DNA from: Dokdonia sp. 4H-3-7-5
Lineage (GTDB): Bacteria > Bacteroidota > Bacteroidia > Flavobacteriales > Flavobacteriaceae
Assembly: GCF_000212355.1 (NCBI RefSeq)
Contig: NC_015496.1
Span: forward strand, 434,001-498,000
Reading direction: 5' to 3'
DNA: 64,000 bases
How positions within the stretch are numbered: the first letter of the stretch is position 1; each line of letters opens with the position of its first letter. The position numbers and the translations under genes are program-made. Below the pieces are notes generated by a model. It saw nothing but the letters and a program-made list of their open reading frames with translations. It was not told the DNA's origin and searched no databases. Positions 1-9,393 of the stretch are shown here, piece by piece.

Positions 1-3000
1 CTCCAAACTGCGCCTTACCTCCAAGAGGTTGCTGCGTAATAAGAGAGTATGGTCCGATAGAACGCGCGTGCATCTTATCATCTACCATGTGTCCTAGTTT
101 AAGCATATAGATAACTCCTACTGTTGCTGGTTGATCAAAACGATCTCCCGTACCTCCATCATATAAGTAAGTATGTCCAAAACGTGGAATACCCGCCTCA
201 TCAGTAAGTGCATTAATCTGATCTAATGTAGCTCCATCAAAAATAGGCGTCGCATACGTTCTTCCTAATTTTTGACCAGCCCATCCTAGTACCGTTTCAT
301 AAATCTGCCCGATGTTCATACGAGATGGTACACCAAGTGGGTTAAGAACGATATCTACTGGAGTTCCATCCTCAAGGAATGGCATATCTTCTTGACGAAC
401 GATACGAGCAACGATACCTTTGTTACCGTGACGTCCTGCCATTTTATCACCTACTTTAAGCTTACGTTTTTTGGCAATGTACACTTTTGCAAGTTTGATA
501 ATACCAGCTGGTAATTCATCTCCTACAGAAATTGTAAATTTCTCACGACGTAAGTTTCCTTGTAGATCGTTTTCTTTAATCTTATAGTTATGTAATAAAT
601 CTGCTATAAGTGTATTAGTCTTATCGTCTGTAGTCCAAGTACCTTGCGTAAGGTGCGTGTAATCTTCTACAGAGTTAAGCATCTTAAGAGTGAATTTCTT
701 TCCTTTAGGAAGAACTTCCTCACCTAAATCATTCATAACACCTTGAGCAGTTTTACCGTTTACTAGCTTAAATAATTTTTCAATTACTACAGCTTGTAAA
801 TCATCAAACTTATCATCATACTCATTCTCAAGAACAGCGATATCTTCTTTATCCTTTGCACGCTTGCGCTTATCTTTTATTGCTCTTGCAAACAACTTCT
901 TATTGATAACCACACCATGTAAAGAAGGTGAAGCTTTAAGAGAAGCATCTTTTACATCACCAGCTTTGTCTCCAAAGATTGCACGTAAAAGTTTTTCTTC
1001 TGGAGTAGGATCAGATTCTCCTTTTGGAGTAATCTTACCTATTAATATATCTCCAGGTTTTACCTCTGCTCCTATACGGATCATTCCGTGCTCATCAAGA
1101 TCCTTAGTAGCTTCCTCAGAAACGTTAGGGATATCATTAGTAAGCTCTTCGTTTCCTAACTTAGTATCACGCACATCAAGAGAATACTCATCAATGTGAA
1201 TAGAAGTAAAGATATCATCACGTACTACCTTTTCAGATATTACGATCGCATCCTCAAAGTTATATCCTTTCCAAGGCATGAAGGCAACCTTCATGTTACG
1301 TCCTAGTGCAAGCTCCCCTTTCTCGGTAGCATACCCTTGACATAATACTTGACCCTTTTCTACTCTATCACCTACTTTTACAATAGGCTTCAAGTTGATA
1401 TTTGTTCCTTGGTTCGTTTTACGGAACTTAATAAGGTTATATGATTTAGAATCTTCGTCAAAACTAACTAGACGCTCATCTTCCGTACGATCATATTTGA
1501 TAGTAATCATGTTTGCATCAACATACTCAACAGTACCCGCACCTTCTGCGTTAATAAGTACTCTAGAATCTGTAGCTACTTGACGTTCCAGACCTGTTCC
1601 CACGATAGGCGCATCTGCCATAATAAGTGGCACTGCCTGGCGCATCATGTTTGATCCCATCAATGCACGGTTTGCATCATCATGCTCCAAGAATGGAATA
1701 AGAGATGCAGATATAGAAGCAATCTGGTTAGGAGAGACATCTGCATAGTGTACGGTATCAGGATCTACAACTGGAAAATCTCCTTCCATACGTGCAATTA
1801 CTTTTTCTTCAGTAATTGCCCCGCTATCATCCATCGGGTTGTTTGCTTGTGCAATTAACATCCCTTCTTCCTCCTCTGCACTTAAATAAAGTGGTTCAGA
1901 TTTTAGATCGATTTTACCGTTTTCTACTTTTCTATATGGAGTCTCAATGAATCCCATGTTATTCACCTTTGCATATACTGCAAGAGATGAAATAAGACCA
2001 ATGTTTGGTCCCTCTGGTGTTTCAATTGGACATAGTCTTCCGTAGTGTGTATAGTGAACATCACGTACCTCAAATCCAGCACGCTCACGAGATAGACCTC
2101 CAGGTCCAAGAGCAGAAAGACGACGCTTGTGCGTTATCTCTGCAAGAGGATTGGTTTGATCCATAAATTGTGATAACTGGTTTGTTCCAAAGAAAGAATT
2201 AATAACAGAAGACAATGTCTTTGCATTAATCAAGTCAATAGGGGTAAAAACTTCGTTATCACGAACGTTCATACGCTCACGAATAGTACGAGCCATACGT
2301 GCAAGACCTACACCAAATTGTGCAGATAATTGCTCCCCAACTGTACGTACACGACGGTTTGATAAGTGATCAATATCATCAATCTCTGCTTTTGCATTGA
2401 TCAACTCAATTAAATACTTAATAATGGTAATAATATCAAGCTTAGTAAGCACTTGCTTATCCATCTCAATATCAAGACCTAGTTTTTTATTCATTCTGTA
2501 ACGACCTACTTCACCTAAGTTATAGCGTTGGTCTGAGAAGAATAATTTATCAATAATACCACGTGCTGTTTCCTCATCTGGCGGCTCAGCATTACGTAGT
2601 TGTCTATAGATATGTTCAACAGCCTCTTTTTCTGAGTTTGTTGGATCCTTTTGTAGTGTATTATGGATAATCGCATAATCTGCTTGCTGATTATCTTCTT
2701 TGTGAAGTAATACAGTCTTAGCTCCAGCTTCAAGAATTTCTTCTACATGCTCTTTTTCTAATACGGTATCACGGTCAAGTACAATCTCGTTACGCTCGAT
2801 AGAAACTACTTCACCAGTATCTTCATCTACGAAGTCTTCATGCCATGTGTTAAGAACACGCGCAGCAAGCTTACGACCTAAATATTTTTTTAATCCTGTT
2901 TTAGAAACTTTTACTTCTTCTGCAAGGTCAAAGATTTCAAGGATATCTTTATCTCTTTCAAAACCGATTGCACGGAAAAGTGTAGTAACAGGTAATTTCT

Positions 3001-3592
3001 TTTTACGATCGATATATGCGTACATAACGCTATTAATATCTGTCGCAAATTCTATCCAAGATCCTTTAAAAGGAATTACTCGGGCAGAATATAATTTTGT
3101 TCCATTTGCGTGGAACGATTGTCCAAAGAAAACTCCAGGTGAACGGTGTAGTTGAGAAACAACAACACGCTCTGCGCCATTGATCACAAATGTTCCGCTA
3201 GGAGTCATGTATGGAATTGTACCTAGATATACATCTTGTACAATAGTTTCAAAATCCTCGTGCTCTTCGTCAGTACAGTATAATTTTAGACGTGCTTTTA
3301 AAGGCACACTATATGTAAGACCACGTTCAATACACTCTTGAATAGAGTACCTTGGTGGGTCAACGAAATAATCTAAAAACTCGAGTACAAAGTTGTTACG
3401 AGTATCTGTAATTGGGAAGTTCTCGAGAAAAGTATTATAAAGACCCTCATCACCTCTCTCATCAGACTTTGTTTCCAGTTGGAAAAAATCTTGGAAAGAC
3501 TTTACTTGAATATCCAAAAAGTCTGGATAATCAGGTCTATTCTTTACCGATGAGAAACTGATTCTTTCTCCTTGTTTTGCATCTTGCATCAT
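1..3592 (-). CDS. rpoB: RNA polymerase beta subunit, 3' end cut by window edge
   Basis: This is the beta subunit of RNA polymerase, which with beta-prime forms the catalytic core. About 1197 codons are present; the frame is still open at the left edge, inside the conserved [12 protein letters not shown] segment, so roughly the last 70 residues are missing. The rifampicin pocket is readable near 2100-2210: [26 protein letters not shown] and [15 protein letters not shown], with the Asp, His and Ser that are usual in sensitive enzymes. Translation starts at one of two adjacent ATG codons (3592 or 3589; protein begins MMQDAKQGE). It follows rplL after a 194-base gap that contains a strong nested hairpin, the usual place for partial termination or processing. 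rpoC would be expected next to the left. The long plus-strand reading frames across it are shadows. Confidence 0.98.
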   Translation of the reverse strand, partial: MMQDAKQGERISFSSVKNRPDYPDFLDIQVKSFQDFFQLETKSDERGDEGLYNTFLENFPITDTRNNFVLEFLDYFVDPPRYSIQECIERGLTYSVPLKARLKLYCTDEEHEDFETIVQDVYLGTIPYMTPSGTFVINGAERVVVSQLHRSPGVFFGQSFHANGTKLYSARVIPFKGSWIEFATDINSVMYAYIDRKKKLPVTTLFRAIGFERDKDILEIFDLAEEVKVSKTGLKKYLGRKLAARVLNTWHEDFVDEDTGEVVSIERNEIVLDRDTVLEKEHVEEILEAGAKTVLLHKEDNQQADYAIIHNTLQKDPTNSEKEAVEHIYRQLRNAEPPDEETARGIIDKLFFSDQRYNLGEVGRYRMNKKLGLDIEMDKQVLTKLDIITIIKYLIELINAKAEIDDIDHLSNRRVRTVGEQLSAQFGVGLARMARTIRERMNVRDNEVFTPIDLINAKTLSSVINSFFGTNQLSQFMDQTNPLAEITHKRRLSALGPGGLSRERAGFEVRDVHYTHYGRLCPIETPEGPNIGLISSLAVYAKVNNMGFIETPYRKVENGKIDLKSEPLYLSAEEEEGMLIAQANNPMDDSGAITEEKVIARMEGDFPVVDPDTVHYADVSPNQIASISASLIPFLEHDDANRALMGSNMMRQAVPLIMADAPIVGTGLERQVATDSRVLINAEGAGTVEYVDANMITIKYDRTEDERLVSFDEDSKSYNLIKFRKTNQGTNINLKPIVKVGDRVEKGQVLCQGYATEKGELALGRNMKVAFMPWKGYNFEDAIVISEKVVRDDIFTSIHIDEYSLDVRDTKLGNEELTNDIPNVSEEATKDLDEHGMIRIGAEVKPGDILIGKITPKGESDPTPEEKLLRAIFGDKAGDVKDASLKASPSLHGVVINKKLFARAIKDKRKRAKDKEDIAVLENEYDDKFDDLQAVVIEKLFKLVNGKTAQGVMNDLGEEVLPKGKKFTLKMLNSVEDYTHLTQGTWTTDDKTNTLIADLLHNYKIKENDLQGNLRREKFTISVGDELPAGIIKLAKVYIAKKRKLKVGDKMAGRHGNKGIVARIVRQEDMPFLEDGTPVDIVLNPLGVPSRMNIGQIYETVLGWAGQKLGRTYATPIFDGATLDQINALTDEAGIPRFGHTYLYDGGTGDRFDQPATVGVIYMLKLGHMVDDKMHARSIGPYSLITQQPLGGKAQFG

Positions 3593-3716
3593 CAACGAAC
3601 GGAATTTGATTAGAACTAAACTTGCCCCTTAGCAAGTTTAAATATGATTTATTATGTACGATTAAAATCAAGTAAATATCGAGTTACAAAAAAGGTAACC
3701 ATCTTATACGACAAAT

Positions 3717-3763
3717 GGTTTAGGTATAATCGTACTCCCGAAGAAGTACAATTAACCTAAACC
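3717..3763 (-). promoter_or_regulatory. Nested hairpin with UUCG tetraloop between rplL and rpoB
   Basis: The outer stem pairs GGTTTAGGT (3717-3725) with ACCTAAACC (3755-3763). Inside it, 3732-3749 read on the minus strand gives GTACTTC-TTCG-GGAGTAC, a seven-pair stem (one wobble pair) closed by a C(UUCG)G tetraloop. No U-run follows, so it looks like a processing site or attenuator rather than a full terminator. In E. coli the rplL-rpoB interval also carries an attenuator and RNase III site; equivalence here is inferred. Confidence 0.75.
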
Positions 3764-3786
3764 TTTATCTAGTTATTATGGTAAGC

Positions 3787-4158
3787 TTACTTAAGCTCAA
3801 CCTCTGCACCAGCTTCTTCTAATTGAGCTTTAAGTGCTTCAGCTTCGTCTTTAGAAACACCTTCCTTAATAGGAGATGGTGCATTATCTACAAGCTCTTT
3901 TGCATCTTTAAGTCCAGCTCCAGTTAATTCTTTTACAAGTTTAACTACAGCAAGTTTAGAACTACCAGCAGCCTTAAGGATCACGTCAAATTCTGACTTT
4001 TCCTCAGCAGCTTCAGCTCCAGCTCCAGCTGGTCCAGCTACTACTGCAGCAGCAGCAGGCTCGATACCGTATTCATCTTTTAAAATAGTAGCTAACTCGT
4101 TTACTTCTTTTACTGTAAGGTTAACTAATTGTTCTGCGAAATCTTTTAAATCTGCCAT
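3787..4158 (-). CDS. rplL: 50S ribosomal protein L7/L12
   Basis: This is the stalk protein of the large subunit (bL12), which recruits translation factors as dimers bound to L10. The 123-residue length is usual. The N-terminal dimerisation helix (about 1-30) is followed by an Ala/Gly-rich flexible hinge (about 35-50, [17 protein letters not shown]) and the conserved C-terminal factor-binding domain containing [13 protein letters not shown] and [12 protein letters not shown]. It lies directly downstream of rplJ, as expected for the L10-L12 unit, and upstream of rpoB. Family assignment is certain. Confidence 0.99.
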   Translation of the reverse strand: MADLKDFAEQLVNLTVKEVNELATILKDEYGIEPAAAAVVAGPAGAGAEAAEEKSEFDVILKAAGSSKLAVVKLVKELTGAGLKDAKELVDNAPSPIKEGVSKDEAEALKAQLEEAGAEVELK

Positions 4159-4214
4159 TTTCTATCGTTTTTGAAAATTGTAATTGTTATATAATAAATA
4201 ATAGTGCGTACTAA

Positions 4215-4736
4215 TTATCCTTCCTTCTCAGAAAGGGTTTTGATAATACCTGCGAGTTTACCTCCACTTGACTTAAGAGCGCTAACAACGTTCTTAGCAG
4301 GTGACTGAAGCAATCCAACGATGTCTCCAATGAGTTCTTCTCTCGATTTGATATTTACCAGACTATCAAGTTGATCGTCCCCAACATAAATAGCTTCTTC
4401 AATAAATGCTCCTTTTAATAAAGGCTTATCAGATTTCTTACGAAATTCTTTAATAACCTTAGCAGGTGCATTACCCGTCTCGGCAAACATGATTGCAGTG
4501 TTTCCTTTTAATACATTTGGAAGTTCTGCAAAATCCTTATCTGATGCCTCCATTGCCTTTGACAGCAATGTGTTTTTAACTACTGCTAGACTAACTCCTG
4601 CTTTAAAACATGCACGACGTAAATTAGAAGTCGCACCTGCATCTAAACCAGATATATCTGCAAGATAAATATGTACATTATCCCCTAACTGCGCAGTTAA
4701 ATCTTTAATTACTATTGATTTTTCTTCTCTTGTCAT
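4215..4736 (-). CDS. rplJ: 50S ribosomal protein L10
   Basis: uL10 anchors the L12 dimers to the ribosome and in many bacteria represses its own operon. The 173-residue protein begins MTREEKSIVIKDL and has the rRNA-binding N-terminal domain (NTLLSKAMEASD region) and the C-terminal helix that binds L12. It sits between rplA and rplL with 15 and 56 bases of spacing. No obvious L10-binding leader was identified by eye in the short rplA-rplJ gap, so if autoregulation occurs the leader must lie inside rplA or elsewhere. Confidence 0.98.
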   Translation of the reverse strand: MTREEKSIVIKDLTAQLGDNVHIYLADISGLDAGATSNLRRACFKAGVSLAVVKNTLLSKAMEASDKDFAELPNVLKGNTAIMFAETGNAPAKVIKEFRKKSDKPLLKGAFIEEAIYVGDDQLDSLVNIKSREELIGDIVGLLQSPAKNVVSALKSSGGKLAGIIKTLSEKEG

Positions 4737-4751
4737 AATTTAAAATTTGAA

Positions 4752-5450
4752 CTAGTCAGTAGCGAATCGCTTAGCATCTACCTCTACAGATGGGCTCATT
4801 GTACTTGACATAAAAATACTCTTTATGTAAACACCTTTTGCCGTAGTAGGTTTAAGCTTTACTAATGTTGTTATTAATTCTCTTGCGTTTCCTGCAATTT
4901 TCTCAGCATCAAAAGATGCTTTACCTACAGAAGCGTGAATGATACCAGTTTTATCAACCTTAAAGTCAATCTTACCTGCTTTTACATCAGATACTGCTTT
5001 TGCAATATCCATAGTAACTGTACCAGTCTTAGGGTTAGGCATTAAACCACGTGGCCCTAAGACACGTCCTAAAGGTCCTAATTTACCCATTACACTAGGC
5101 ATAGTAATAATTACATCTACGTCTGTCCAACCACCTTTGATTTTCTCAAGGTACTCGTCTAGTCCTACGTAATCTGCACCAGCCTCTTGAGCCTCTGCAG
5201 CCTTGTCTGGAGTAACAAGTGCAAGCACCTTTACATCCTTACCAGTACCGTGAGGTAATGTAACCACTCCACGAACCATCTGGTTAGCTTTACGAGGGTC
5301 AACATTAAGACGTACAGCAATATCTACAGAAGGATCAAAGTTTACGTTACTTACTTCTTTAATTAAAGCAGAAGCATCAGCAAGATTGTAGGTTTGACCC
5401 GCTTCAATCTTAGTCTGATTTTCTTTTTGCTTTTTTGTTAATTTTGCCAT
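4752..5450 (-). CDS. rplA: 50S ribosomal protein L1
   Basis: uL1 forms the mobile L1 stalk near the E site and binds its own mRNA in several bacteria. The 232-residue protein shows the family core [15 protein letters not shown] and the C-terminal [17 protein letters not shown] segment. It starts at ATG 5450, 20 bases after the rplK stop, in the canonical rplKAJL order. Length and motifs are typical; there is nothing unusual. Confidence 0.99.
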   Translation of the reverse strand: MAKLTKKQKENQTKIEAGQTYNLADASALIKEVSNVNFDPSVDIAVRLNVDPRKANQMVRGVVTLPHGTGKDVKVLALVTPDKAAEAQEAGADYVGLDEYLEKIKGGWTDVDVIITMPSVMGKLGPLGRVLGPRGLMPNPKTGTVTMDIAKAVSDVKAGKIDFKVDKTGIIHASVGKASFDAEKIAGNARELITTLVKLKPTTAKGVYIKSIFMSSTMSPSVEVDAKRFATD

Positions 5451-5470
5451 TTTAATTTTGTTTTAAGCTG

Positions 5471-5911
5471 TTAAGCTGGAGCATCTCCACCTTTAACCGT
5501 TATTCCCATTGAACGAGCTGTACCAGCCACCATCTTCATTGCACTATCAATTGTAAATGCATTTAAATCAGGCATCTTGTCCTCTGCAATTGCACGTACT
5601 TGATCCCAAGTAACTTTTGCAACTTTCTTACGGTTAGGCTCACCAGAACCACTTTTAACTTTAGCTGCTTCCAATAATTGAACTGCTGCTGGAGGAGTTT
5701 TGATTACAAAATCAAAAGACTTATCCTTATAAACAGTTATCGCAACAGGAAGCACTTTACCAGCTTTATCTTGAGTTCTAGCATTAAACTGCTTACAGAA
5801 CTCCATGATGTTTACACCGGCTGCACCTAAAGCAGGTCCTACTGGTGGAGAAGGATTTGCAGCCCCTCCACGTACTTGTAACTTAACAACCTTACTTACT
5901 TCTTTTGCCAT
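5471..5911 (-). CDS. rplK: 50S ribosomal protein L11
   Basis: uL11 binds the GTPase-associated centre of 23S rRNA and is needed for stringent-response signalling in other bacteria. The 146-residue protein has the Pro-rich N-terminal domain ([21 protein letters not shown]) and the C-terminal rRNA-binding domain ending [10 protein letters not shown]. It is the first gene of the rplKAJL set, 81 bases downstream of nusG. Assignment is certain. Confidence 0.99.
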   Translation of the reverse strand: MAKEVSKVVKLQVRGGAANPSPPVGPALGAAGVNIMEFCKQFNARTQDKAGKVLPVAITVYKDKSFDFVIKTPPAAVQLLEAAKVKSGSGEPNRKKVAKVTWDQVRAIAEDKMPDLNAFTIDSAMKMVAGTARSMGITVKGGDAPA

Positions 5912-5992
5912 TTCTAAAAATTTAAACAGACCTGTTCATAATGTGGAAGCATAGAACAAAATCTAAAATATATTAATGTAACAATTAATCTC

Positions 5993-6547
5993 TTATACTT
6001 TTTCCACTTGCATATAGCTAAGCTCTAACGGAGTTTTTCTTCCGAATATCTTTACCATCACCTCAAGCTTACGCTTTTCCTCATTCACTTTCTCCACCGT
6101 ACCGTTAAATCCATTAAATGGACCATCAATCACCTTGATTGTCTCACCTATAGTGAAAGGTATAGATATACTGTCTTGCTTTACAGCAAGCTCATCTACC
6201 TTACCTAACATACGATTAACTTCAGACTTGCGCAATGGAACAGGATCCCCACCTTTAACCTCACCAAGGAAACCAATTACACCATTAATAGACTTAATAA
6301 TGTGAGGAATTTCTCCGCCAAGATTAGCTTTAACCATTATATATCCCGGAAAATAAACACGCTCTTTGTTAACCTTTTTACCATTACGGATTTGGATAAC
6401 TTTCTCAGTAGGCACTAACACCTCTTCAATACTATCCTCAAGATTTAAACGAGAAATTTCTTGCTCGATATACGCCTTTACTTTATTCTCTTGACCACTA
6501 ACGGCCCTTACCACATACCACTGTTTCGTGTTACTTGTCTTAGCCAT
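5993..6547 (-). CDS. nusG: Transcription termination/antitermination factor NusG
   Basis: NusG binds RNA polymerase through its NGN domain and couples it to Rho or to the ribosome through its KOW domain. The NGN domain covers about residues 8-110 (KQWYVVRAVSGQENKVK, YFPGYIMV) and the KOW domain the last 60 (VIDGPFNGFNGTVEKVN). The open frame extends to a TTG at 6571 inside secE, but ATG 6547 gives the family N-terminus MAKTSNTKQWYVV and leaves 10 bases after the secE stop, so I use it (184 residues). It is in an operon with secE and the ribosomal proteins. Confidence 0.97.
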   Translation of the reverse strand: MAKTSNTKQWYVVRAVSGQENKVKAYIEQEISRLNLEDSIEEVLVPTEKVIQIRNGKKVNKERVYFPGYIMVKANLGGEIPHIIKSINGVIGFLGEVKGGDPVPLRKSEVNRMLGKVDELAVKQDSISIPFTIGETIKVIDGPFNGFNGTVEKVNEEKRKLEVMVKIFGRKTPLELSYMQVEKV

Positions 6548-6557
6548 CTTGCTTGAA

Positions 6558-6761
6558 TTAATTTGTTCCAACTACTTTATCAAAATATAACTTAATCACA
6601 TTACTAAAAACGGTATCAACACCCCAAATAGCCAATGAAAAAATTATAGAAAACACAGCAACCACCACCATTAGACGTTGCGCTTCTGGAAGCGGCGTCC
6701 ACGTTACGTGGTTTCTAAGCTCATTATATGATTCTTGAACGTAATTAATTAATCCAGCCAT
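6558..6761 (-). CDS. secE: Preprotein translocase subunit SecE
   Basis: SecE clamps SecY in the SecYEG protein-export channel. The 67-residue short form is usual for Bacteroidota: an amphipathic helix (NYVQESYNELRNHVTWTPL) followed by one membrane segment at about 29-50 (LMVVVAVFSIIFSLAIWGV). The conserved V-x-W-P-like stretch before the membrane helix is present as VTWTPLPEAQ. It lies between tRNA-Trp and nusG, an arrangement widely conserved in bacteria. Confidence 0.96.
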   Translation of the reverse strand: MAGLINYVQESYNELRNHVTWTPLPEAQRLMVVVAVFSIIFSLAIWGVDTVFSNVIKLYFDKVVGTN

Positions 6762-6867
6762 AATAGTTATTTCTTTCTAAACAAACACCTAGCAAGCGCC
6801 AAGATGTTCTAATGTTTTCAAAATATAAATTAGCTCAAAAAATTAATTTTAAAGCTAATTCAAGTTG

Positions 6868-6940
6868 CACGGGATGAGAGACTCGAACTCACGACACCTG
6901 GTTTTGGAGACCAGTGCTCTACCAACTGAGCTAATCCCGT
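6868..6940 (-). tRNA. tRNA-Trp (anticodon CCA)
   Basis: The minus strand folds as a cloverleaf: acceptor ACGGGAT/ATCCCGT with discriminator G, D arm GCTCAGTTGGTAGAGC, anticodon loop CTCCAAA giving CCA, and a TTCGAGT T loop. No CCA end is encoded. It lies between the tuf terminator and secE. Confidence 0.97.
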
Positions 6941-7018
6941 ATACTTTAAGTTTTGAATCTCAAATTTCAAAAGAAATTATCGTTATTATTCATAAACTTA
7001 GGACTTCAACAAGCAACA

Positions 7019-7030
7019 CTTTCGCGAAAG
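7019..7030. repeat. Iterated palindrome copy 1 (intergenic)
   Basis: CTTTCGCGAAAG, core at 7020-7029, in the gap between tRNA-Trp and the tuf terminator. It is the leftmost of 18 copies. Confidence 0.9.
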
Positions 7031-7058
7031 CTAAATAGAACCCCTCTTAACAAAAGTC

Positions 7059-7085
7059 AAGGCGTCTTGCAAAACAAGACACCTT
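7059..7085 (-). terminator. Probable terminator after tuf
   Basis: An 11-pair stem with one mismatch (AAGGCGTCTTG / CAAGACACCTT) and a five-base loop lies 23 bases past the tuf stop. On the minus strand the hairpin is followed by GACTTTTG, a short U-rich stretch, so termination may be partial and let tRNA-Trp-secE be read through. Confidence 0.65.
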
Positions 7086-7108
7086 TACTTTTTATCTATA
7101 GACTAGAA

Positions 7109-8296
7109 TTAATCTAATATCTCAGTTACCTGACCAGCTCCTACAGTTCTACCACCTTCACGGACAGCAAAACGAAGACCTAAGCTAAGTGCGATAGGCT
7201 GAATAAGCTCAACAGTAATAGTTAAGTTATCTCCAGGCATAACCATCTCAACTCCATCAGGAAGCATGATGTTACCAGTTACATCAGTTGTACGTACGTA
7301 AAACTGTGGACGGTAGTTATTGTGGAATGGAGTGTGACGTCCACCTTCTTCTTTCTTAAGGATGTAAACCTCAGCTTTAAACTTAGCGTGTGGTGTTACT
7401 GATCCTGGCTTAACAATTACCATTCCTCTAGAGATCATTGACTTCTCAATACCTCTTAAAAGGATACCAGCGTTATCTCCAGCCTCTCCTCTATCAAGGA
7501 TCTGACGGAACATTTCAATACCAGTAATAGTAGATGTAAGTTTTTCTGCACCCATACCAATGATCTCAACAGGATCTCCAGTGTTTGCAATACCAGTTTC
7601 GATACGACCTGTAGCAACAGTTCCACGACCTGTAATAGAGAATACATCTTCTATTGGCATAAGGAAAGGCTTTTCAGTCTCACGAAGTGGCTCTTCAATC
7701 CAAGCATCAACAGCAGCCATAAGCTCTAATACCGTATCAACCCATTTTTGCTCACCGTTTAATGCTCCAAGAGCAGAACCAGCAATTACAGGACCGTTAT
7801 CTCCATCATACTCGTAGAAAGAAAGAAGATCTCTGATCTCCATCTCTACAAGCTCAAGTAATTCTTCATCATCAACCATATCCACTTTATTCATGAATAC
7901 AACGATACGAGGAATACCTACCTGACGACCAAGAAGGATGTGCTCACGTGTTTGTGGCATTGGACCATCTGTAGCAGCAACAACAAGTATAGCACCGTCC
8001 ATTTGAGCAGCACCAGTTACCATATTCTTTACATAATCGGCGTGACCTGGACAATCAACGTGTGCATAGTGACGGTTTGCTGTCGCATACTCAACGTGTG
8101 AAGAGTTTATTGTTATACCTCTTTCTTTTTCCTCAGGAGCATTATCAATTTGATCAAAAGCAGAAGCTTCTGAATAACCCGCATCTGCCAATACTTTTGT
8201 AATCGCAGCTGTTAAAGTTGTTTTACCGTGATCTACGTGTCCGATAGTTCCAACATTTAAATGGGGTTTCGAACGATCGTATGTTTCCTTTGCCAT
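7109..8296 (-). CDS. tuf: Elongation factor Tu
   Basis: EF-Tu carries aminoacyl-tRNA to the ribosome as a GTP complex. The 395-residue protein has the G1 loop [10 protein letters not shown], the switch I region ERGITI, G3 DCPGHADY and G4 NKVD, then the two beta-barrel domains ending [16 protein letters not shown]. Length and all GTPase motifs are standard. It is preceded by four tRNA genes and followed by tRNA-Trp-secE-nusG, matching the tRNA-tufB-secE order of E. coli. Only one tuf copy is visible in this window. Confidence 0.99.
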   Translation of the reverse strand: MAKETYDRSKPHLNVGTIGHVDHGKTTLTAAITKVLADAGYSEASAFDQIDNAPEEKERGITINSSHVEYATANRHYAHVDCPGHADYVKNMVTGAAQMDGAILVVAATDGPMPQTREHILLGRQVGIPRIVVFMNKVDMVDDEELLELVEMEIRDLLSFYEYDGDNGPVIAGSALGALNGEQKWVDTVLELMAAVDAWIEEPLRETEKPFLMPIEDVFSITGRGTVATGRIETGIANTGDPVEIIGMGAEKLTSTITGIEMFRQILDRGEAGDNAGILLRGIEKSMISRGMVIVKPGSVTPHAKFKAEVYILKKEEGGRHTPFHNNYRPQFYVRTTDVTGNIMLPDGVEMVMPGDNLTITVELIQPIALSLGLRFAVREGGRTVGAGQVTEILD

Positions 8297-8375
8297 AATG
8301 TAATTATTTAATCTTAGTTATTATTAGTGTACTAGTTTACTATTGATCGAATACCTTCTCATTTAAACACGAAAA

Positions 8376-8396
8376 GTGAGTGCGACCAGCACTCAT
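8376..8396 (-). other. Hairpin between tRNA-Thr(GGT) and tuf
   Basis: TGAGTGC (8377-8383) pairs with GCACTCA (8389-8395) around a GACCA loop, extended by one wobble pair. On the minus strand it is followed by ACTTTTCG. It may be a tRNA 3' processing boundary or a weak attenuator that lowers read-through from the tRNAs into tuf. Confidence 0.5.
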
Positions 8397-8414
8397 TGTT
8401 ATTAATTCTTTTTG

Positions 8415-8486
8415 AGCCAACGACGGGAATTGAACCCGTGGCCTCTTCCTTACCAAGGAAACGCTCTACCCCTGAGCTACGTCGGC
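8415..8486 (-). tRNA. tRNA-Thr (anticodon GGT)
   Basis: Acceptor GCCGACG pairs with CGTTGGC with one G-T pair, discriminator T. The anticodon stem closes the loop TTGGTAA, giving GGT. It is the last of four tRNAs upstream of tuf; CCA is not encoded. Confidence 0.97.
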
Positions 8487-8499
8487 GGATTTTTTTTAC

Positions 8500-8513
8500 G
8501 CTTTCGCGAAAGC
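8500..8513. repeat. Iterated palindrome copy 2 (intergenic)
   Basis: GCTTTCGCGAAAGC, core 8502-8511, sits in the short spacer between tRNA-Gly and tRNA-Thr(GGT), so it is transcribed in the tRNA precursor. Confidence 0.9.
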
Positions 8514-8535
8514 TCAACACCTCAAAGGCATTTAG

Positions 8536-8608
8536 AGCGGGAGACCAGGTTCGAACTGGCGACATTCAGCTTGGAAGGCTGACGCTCTACCAACTGAGCT
8601 ACTCCCGC
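8536..8608 (-). tRNA. tRNA-Gly (anticodon TCC)
   Basis: Acceptor GCGGGAG/CTCCCGC with discriminator T; anticodon stem TCAGC/GCTGA encloses CTTCCAA, giving TCC. The T loop TTCGAAC is normal. It is the third gene of the tRNA cluster. Confidence 0.97.
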
Positions 8609-8651
8609 GTTTATAACCTCACTAACATAAGTGATAATGAAATTAAAGGTG

Positions 8652-8733
8652 TGGGGAGAGCAGGATTCGAACCTGCGAAGTTAAAAACAACTGAGTTACA
8701 GTCAGTCCTCGTTGGCCGCTTGAGTATCTCCCC
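8652..8733 (-). tRNA. tRNA-Tyr (anticodon GTA)
   Basis: Acceptor GGGGAGA/TCTCCCC with discriminator A; anticodon stem ACTGA/TCAGT encloses CTGTAAC, giving GTA. The long variable arm expected for a class II tRNA-Tyr is present, making it 82 nt. Confidence 0.97.
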
Positions 8734-8835
8734 ATTGTATTGTCAAAATTCAGTGCGCAAAACTACGTATTAATTTTGAATAATAAAACAATATTTTAAA
8801 GAACTTTTTAACCTTTTTATTTCGGTTAAAAAAAG

Positions 8836-8909
8836 AGCCGATGGAGGGACTCGAACCCACGACCTGCTGATTACAAATCAGCTGCTCTAGCCAGCTGAGC
8901 TACATCGGC
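8836..8909 (-). tRNA. tRNA-Thr (anticodon TGT)
   Basis: Acceptor GCCGATG/CATCGGC with discriminator T; anticodon stem GCTGA/TCAGC encloses TTTGTAA, giving TGT. It is the first gene of the cluster and differs from the second tRNA-Thr, so the two decode different Thr codons. Confidence 0.97.
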
Positions 8910-8942
8910 TTTTTACTTACATACACCTCTTTTAAGAGGCAT

Positions 8943-8969
8943 AAAAAAGTCCGCTATTTCTAACGGACT
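8943..8969 (-). terminator. Terminator after hpf
   Basis: AGTCCGCT (8948-8955) pairs with AACGGACT (8962-8969) over a six-base loop, and six A residues (8943-8948) give the U-run on the minus strand. It separates the xerC-hpf unit from the tRNA cluster. Confidence 0.85.
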
Positions 8970-9027
8970 GCGAAGATAACTAATTATTATACTTATCCAA
9001 TTTTTTTTCAATAAAAAATCAAAAAAA

Positions 9028-9324
9028 TTAAGACCTAATTTTCTCTTTTCTCTTCAAAAGCATCCTCTCCATAGACTGTACACACCCATCAGTAGCCTCT
9101 TCAAAAGACTTAGCCGTTTTCTTTACTATAAATTCATCCCCTGGAACACTGATTAATAGCTCGACAATTTTATTATTTGGCTTCACATTGGGCTCTAATT
9201 TTAAAAATACATCTGCGTGAATTATCTTATCATAAAAATGCTCAAGCTTTCCCACTTTTTTTTCAATGAATTCAATGAGTTTTACATCTGCATCAAATTT
9301 TGGCGCTTCTACAGTTACTTTCAT
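9028..9324 (-). CDS. hpf: Ribosome hibernation promoting factor, short form
   Basis: This HPF/RaiA-family protein binds the decoding region of the 30S subunit and inactivates ribosomes in stationary phase. The 98-residue protein has the family fold with FIEKKVGKLEHFYDKI and the C-terminal basic AKSFEEATDGCVQSMERMLLKRKEK. It is the short form and lacks the dimerisation domain of long HPF, so 100S formation would need a partner factor if the family rule holds. It lies 69 bases downstream of xerC and ends in a strong terminator. Confidence 0.88.
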   Translation of the reverse strand: MKVTVEAPKFDADVKLIEFIEKKVGKLEHFYDKIIHADVFLKLEPNVKPNNKIVELLISVPGDEFIVKKTAKSFEEATDGCVQSMERMLLKRKEKIRS

Positions 9325-9393
9325 AAGATTATATATTTAAAGTTCATAACTTAAACACCTACTTATAAGTGTTCTTTTACATTACGCCAATTA

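Noticed and set aside
864-1199. Plus-strand open frame of 111 codons in rpoB, and similar ones at 1395 and 2847
   Set aside because: They lie antisense to the conserved rpoB frame and have no recognisable product.
8396-8773. Plus-strand open frame of 125 codons
   Set aside because: It covers antisense strands of three tRNA genes, so it is an artefact of tRNA sequence.
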